Notes under the pieces: model-generated
Told to the model about the DNA's origin: nothing
The model's database searches: none
Seen by the model: only the letters and a program-made list of their open reading frames with translations
Position numbers and translations under genes: made by a program
Source: Massilia sp. MS-15
GTDB taxonomy: Bacteria; Pseudomonadota; Gammaproteobacteria; Burkholderiales; Burkholderiaceae_D
Length of the DNA: 64,000 nt
NCBI RefSeq assembly: GCF_020176695.1
Contig: NZ_JAIWIA010000024.1
Coordinates: 1 to 64,000 of the forward strand
Direction: 5' to 3'
Shown here: positions 62,676 through 64,000 of the stretch, piece after piece
How the letters are laid out: each line of letters opens with the position of its first letter
Numbering within the stretch: the first letter of the stretch is position 1

Positions 62676-63005
62676 ATGACCCACCGCCACGCCCTGATCG
62701 CCGCCGCCCTCGCCAGCGCCTGTGCCCACGCCGCCGCCCAGGATGCGATGGGCGTGCCGAAGGCCGACCAGGAAGCCTGCTATGGCGTAGCCAAGGCCGG
62801 GCAGAACGACTGCGGCACCGCCACCCACGGCTGCGCCGGCGCCGCCCGCGTCGACCAGGACCCGAACGAATGGAAGTTCGTGGCCAAGGGTAGCTGCACC
62901 AAACTGGGCGGTTCGCTGGAGGCCGGGCGCGCACCCCGCGACGCGGCGGCCCAGGGCAAGGCCGAGGCTGCGGTGGAGGCGTCCAGGCCCGCCGTGCGCA
63001 AATAA
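62676..63005 (+). CDS. bufA: Bufferin precursor BufA1 (DUF2282)
   Basis: A 109-residue precursor. The signal peptide ([16 protein letters not shown]) is followed by the DUF2282 core with four cysteines: [20 protein letters not shown] and KGSC (Cys35, 46, 53, 74). Family knowledge: bufferins are copper-chelating ribosomal peptides exported to the periplasm after some cysteines are converted to thiooxazoles by the MNIO enzyme BufB. The last 30 residues form an Ala/Arg/Glu tail beyond the usual core. AGGAG lies before the ATG. The MNIO gene starts 45 bases later. Confidence 0.88.
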   Translation: MTHRHALIAAALASACAHAAAQDAMGVPKADQEACYGVAKAGQNDCGTATHGCAGAARVDQDPNEWKFVAKGSCTKLGGSLEAGRAPRDAAAQGKAEAAVEASRPAVRK

Positions 63006-63050
63006 GCTACGCAGGCCAGGTCAGGCAAACAGCGCCGCACGCGCACGTCG

Positions 63051-64000
63051 ATGTCCGCTCCCCAGGCCGTCCCGCGCGCCGGCATCGGGCTGCGCGCGCC
63101 GCACTACCGCGCCTTCCTCGCCAGCCGCCCCGCGGTCGGCTTCATCGAAGTCCATAGCGAAAACTACCTGGCCCGGGCCGGGTGGGACTGGCACGTGCTG
63201 GAAACACTGCGCCGCGACTATCCGCTCAGCCTGCACGGGGTCGGGCTCGGCTTGGGGTCGGTGCAGGGGTTTTCCGAGGCCCACCTGGAACGCGTCGCGG
63301 CGCTCGCCGCGGCCCTCGATCCGCTGCTCGTCTCCGAACACCTGAGCTGGGGCGCGCTGGCCGGACGCCAGCTCAACGACCTGTTGCCGCTGGCGCTGGA
63401 CGAAGCCACCCTGGCACTGCTGTGCGAGCGCGTCGACCGCGTCCAGTCGCGCCTGGGCCGGCGCCTGCTGCTGGAAAACGTGTCGGCCTACGTGCGCTGG
63501 CGCGGCGACAGCATGGGCGAGACCGCCTTCCTGGCGGAGCTGGCGCGGCGCACCGGCTGCGGCATCCTGCTCGACGTGAACAACCTGTACGTCAACCAGT
63601 GCAACCACGGCGAAGACGCGCTGGCGGCCATCGCCGCGCTGGCGCCCGGCAGCGTGGGCGAGATCCACCTGGCCGGCCACCTGGAGACCCCGCTCGGCGT
63701 GGTGGACCACCACGGCGCGGCGGTGGCGGCGCCGGTCTGGGCGCTGTACCGCGCCGCGCTGGCGCGCTTCGGACGGGTGCCGGCCCTGGTCGAGTGGGAT
63801 GCGGAGCTGCCCGCGCTCGAGGTGCTGGTGGCCGAGGCGCGGGCGGCCGATGCGATTGCCCGCGACTATCCTCCGCCTGCCCCCGCGCAGCTGCCAGCGC
63901 CCCTATCGCGCGCTGCGCTGGCGCCAGGAGCGGGGGCAGCACAGGAAGACATGCAACAGCGCTTCGGCGCGGCCCTGCTCGATGCGGACCAGGACGCGGC
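63051..64000 (+). CDS. bufB: DUF692 MNIO enzyme BufB, continuing into a BufC-like domain (cut by right edge)
   Basis: The frame is open from ATG 63051 to the window edge (316 codons). Residues 1-280 form the MNIO TIM-barrel: [89 protein letters not shown] and [10 protein letters not shown], supplying the iron-binding His/Asp/Glu set. After a Pro/Ala linker (about 283-299) the frame reads [14 protein letters not shown], which looks like the start of the DUF2063 partner BufC that recruits the precursor. It would install thiooxazoles in BufA. The end is not visible. Confidence 0.88.
   Translation, partial: MSAPQAVPRAGIGLRAPHYRAFLASRPAVGFIEVHSENYLARAGWDWHVLETLRRDYPLSLHGVGLGLGSVQGFSEAHLERVAALAAALDPLLVSEHLSWGALAGRQLNDLLPLALDEATLALLCERVDRVQSRLGRRLLLENVSAYVRWRGDSMGETAFLAELARRTGCGILLDVNNLYVNQCNHGEDALAAIAALAPGSVGEIHLAGHLETPLGVVDHHGAAVAAPVWALYRAALARFGRVPALVEWDAELPALEVLVAEARAADAIARDYPPPAPAQLPAPLSRAALAPGAGAAQEDMQQRFGAALLDADQDA

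Overview
The window reads as one contiguous piece of a high-GC Burkholderiales (betaproteobacterial) chromosome, most likely Oxalobacteraceae of the Massilia/Telluria type. This rests on protein character and gene order: rpsP-rimM-trmD-rplS followed by a NUDIX hydrolase and a CobD/CbiB-family protein, a DUF3579 gene, etfBA with a long acyl-CoA dehydrogenase, and alaS next to tusA. The species call is an inference. I saw no rRNA, tRNA, CRISPR array, integrase, transposase or prophage genes. The window looks like core chromosome with accessory metabolic clusters.

Layout. 1-8.4 kb: the start of a CHASE-domain sensor that runs off the left edge, glnS, a J-domain protein followed by three unrecognised, tightly coupled genes, an MFS transporter, and a padR-DUF2812 pair. 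8.4-17.7 kb: a CoA-transferase, then a compact divergent polyamine/membrane locus. One arm is DUF350, SPFH-SHOCT, DUF4178 zinc-ribbon, a 53-residue membrane peptide and speD. The other arm is a membrane-embedded spermidine synthase, a Tat-type flavoprotein and a GH1-like enzyme. 17.7-26.5 kb: a KefB-type antiporter, a secreted hydrolase, a GH1-RmlD fusion, trpS behind what looks like a Trp-codon attenuator, a zinc-ribbon membrane protein, a nested inverted-repeat element, and a DUF3597 gene fused in frame to its upstream neighbour. 26.5-30.4 kb: a LytS/LytTR two-component pair, a SnoaL-like protein, DUF1294 and a glycerophosphodiesterase.

30.4-43.5 kb is largely housekeeping: alaS, tusA, etfBA, acyl-CoA dehydrogenase, TM2 protein, AAA ATPase, the rpsP-rimM-trmD-rplS operon, NUDIX, CobD/CbiB-like and DUF3579. 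43.5-51.1 kb: a CBS protein, an M16 peptidase, an SDR, a GntR/UTRA regulator, an FMN reductase and a periplasmic TPR protein. 51.2-55.8 kb is an amino-sugar catabolic operon (N-acetylglucosamine kinase, deacetylase, SIS-type deaminase, GH3 hexosaminidase). 56-64 kb: an exported protein of 16 alternating GSG/GPG repeats, a PF10118-type protein, two small unknown genes, gspA-gspB-mobB, a YjfB-like gene, and a bufferin locus (bufA1 and a DUF692/MNIO bufB that appears to continue in frame into a bufC-like domain) cut by the right edge.

The strongest items for a second look are the polyamine/SPFH/DUF350 locus, the trpS leader, the bufB-bufC fusion, the DUF3597 in-frame fusion with an internal ribosome-binding site, and the GSG/GPG repeat protein. 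All functional calls come from reading motifs by eye; no database search was run.
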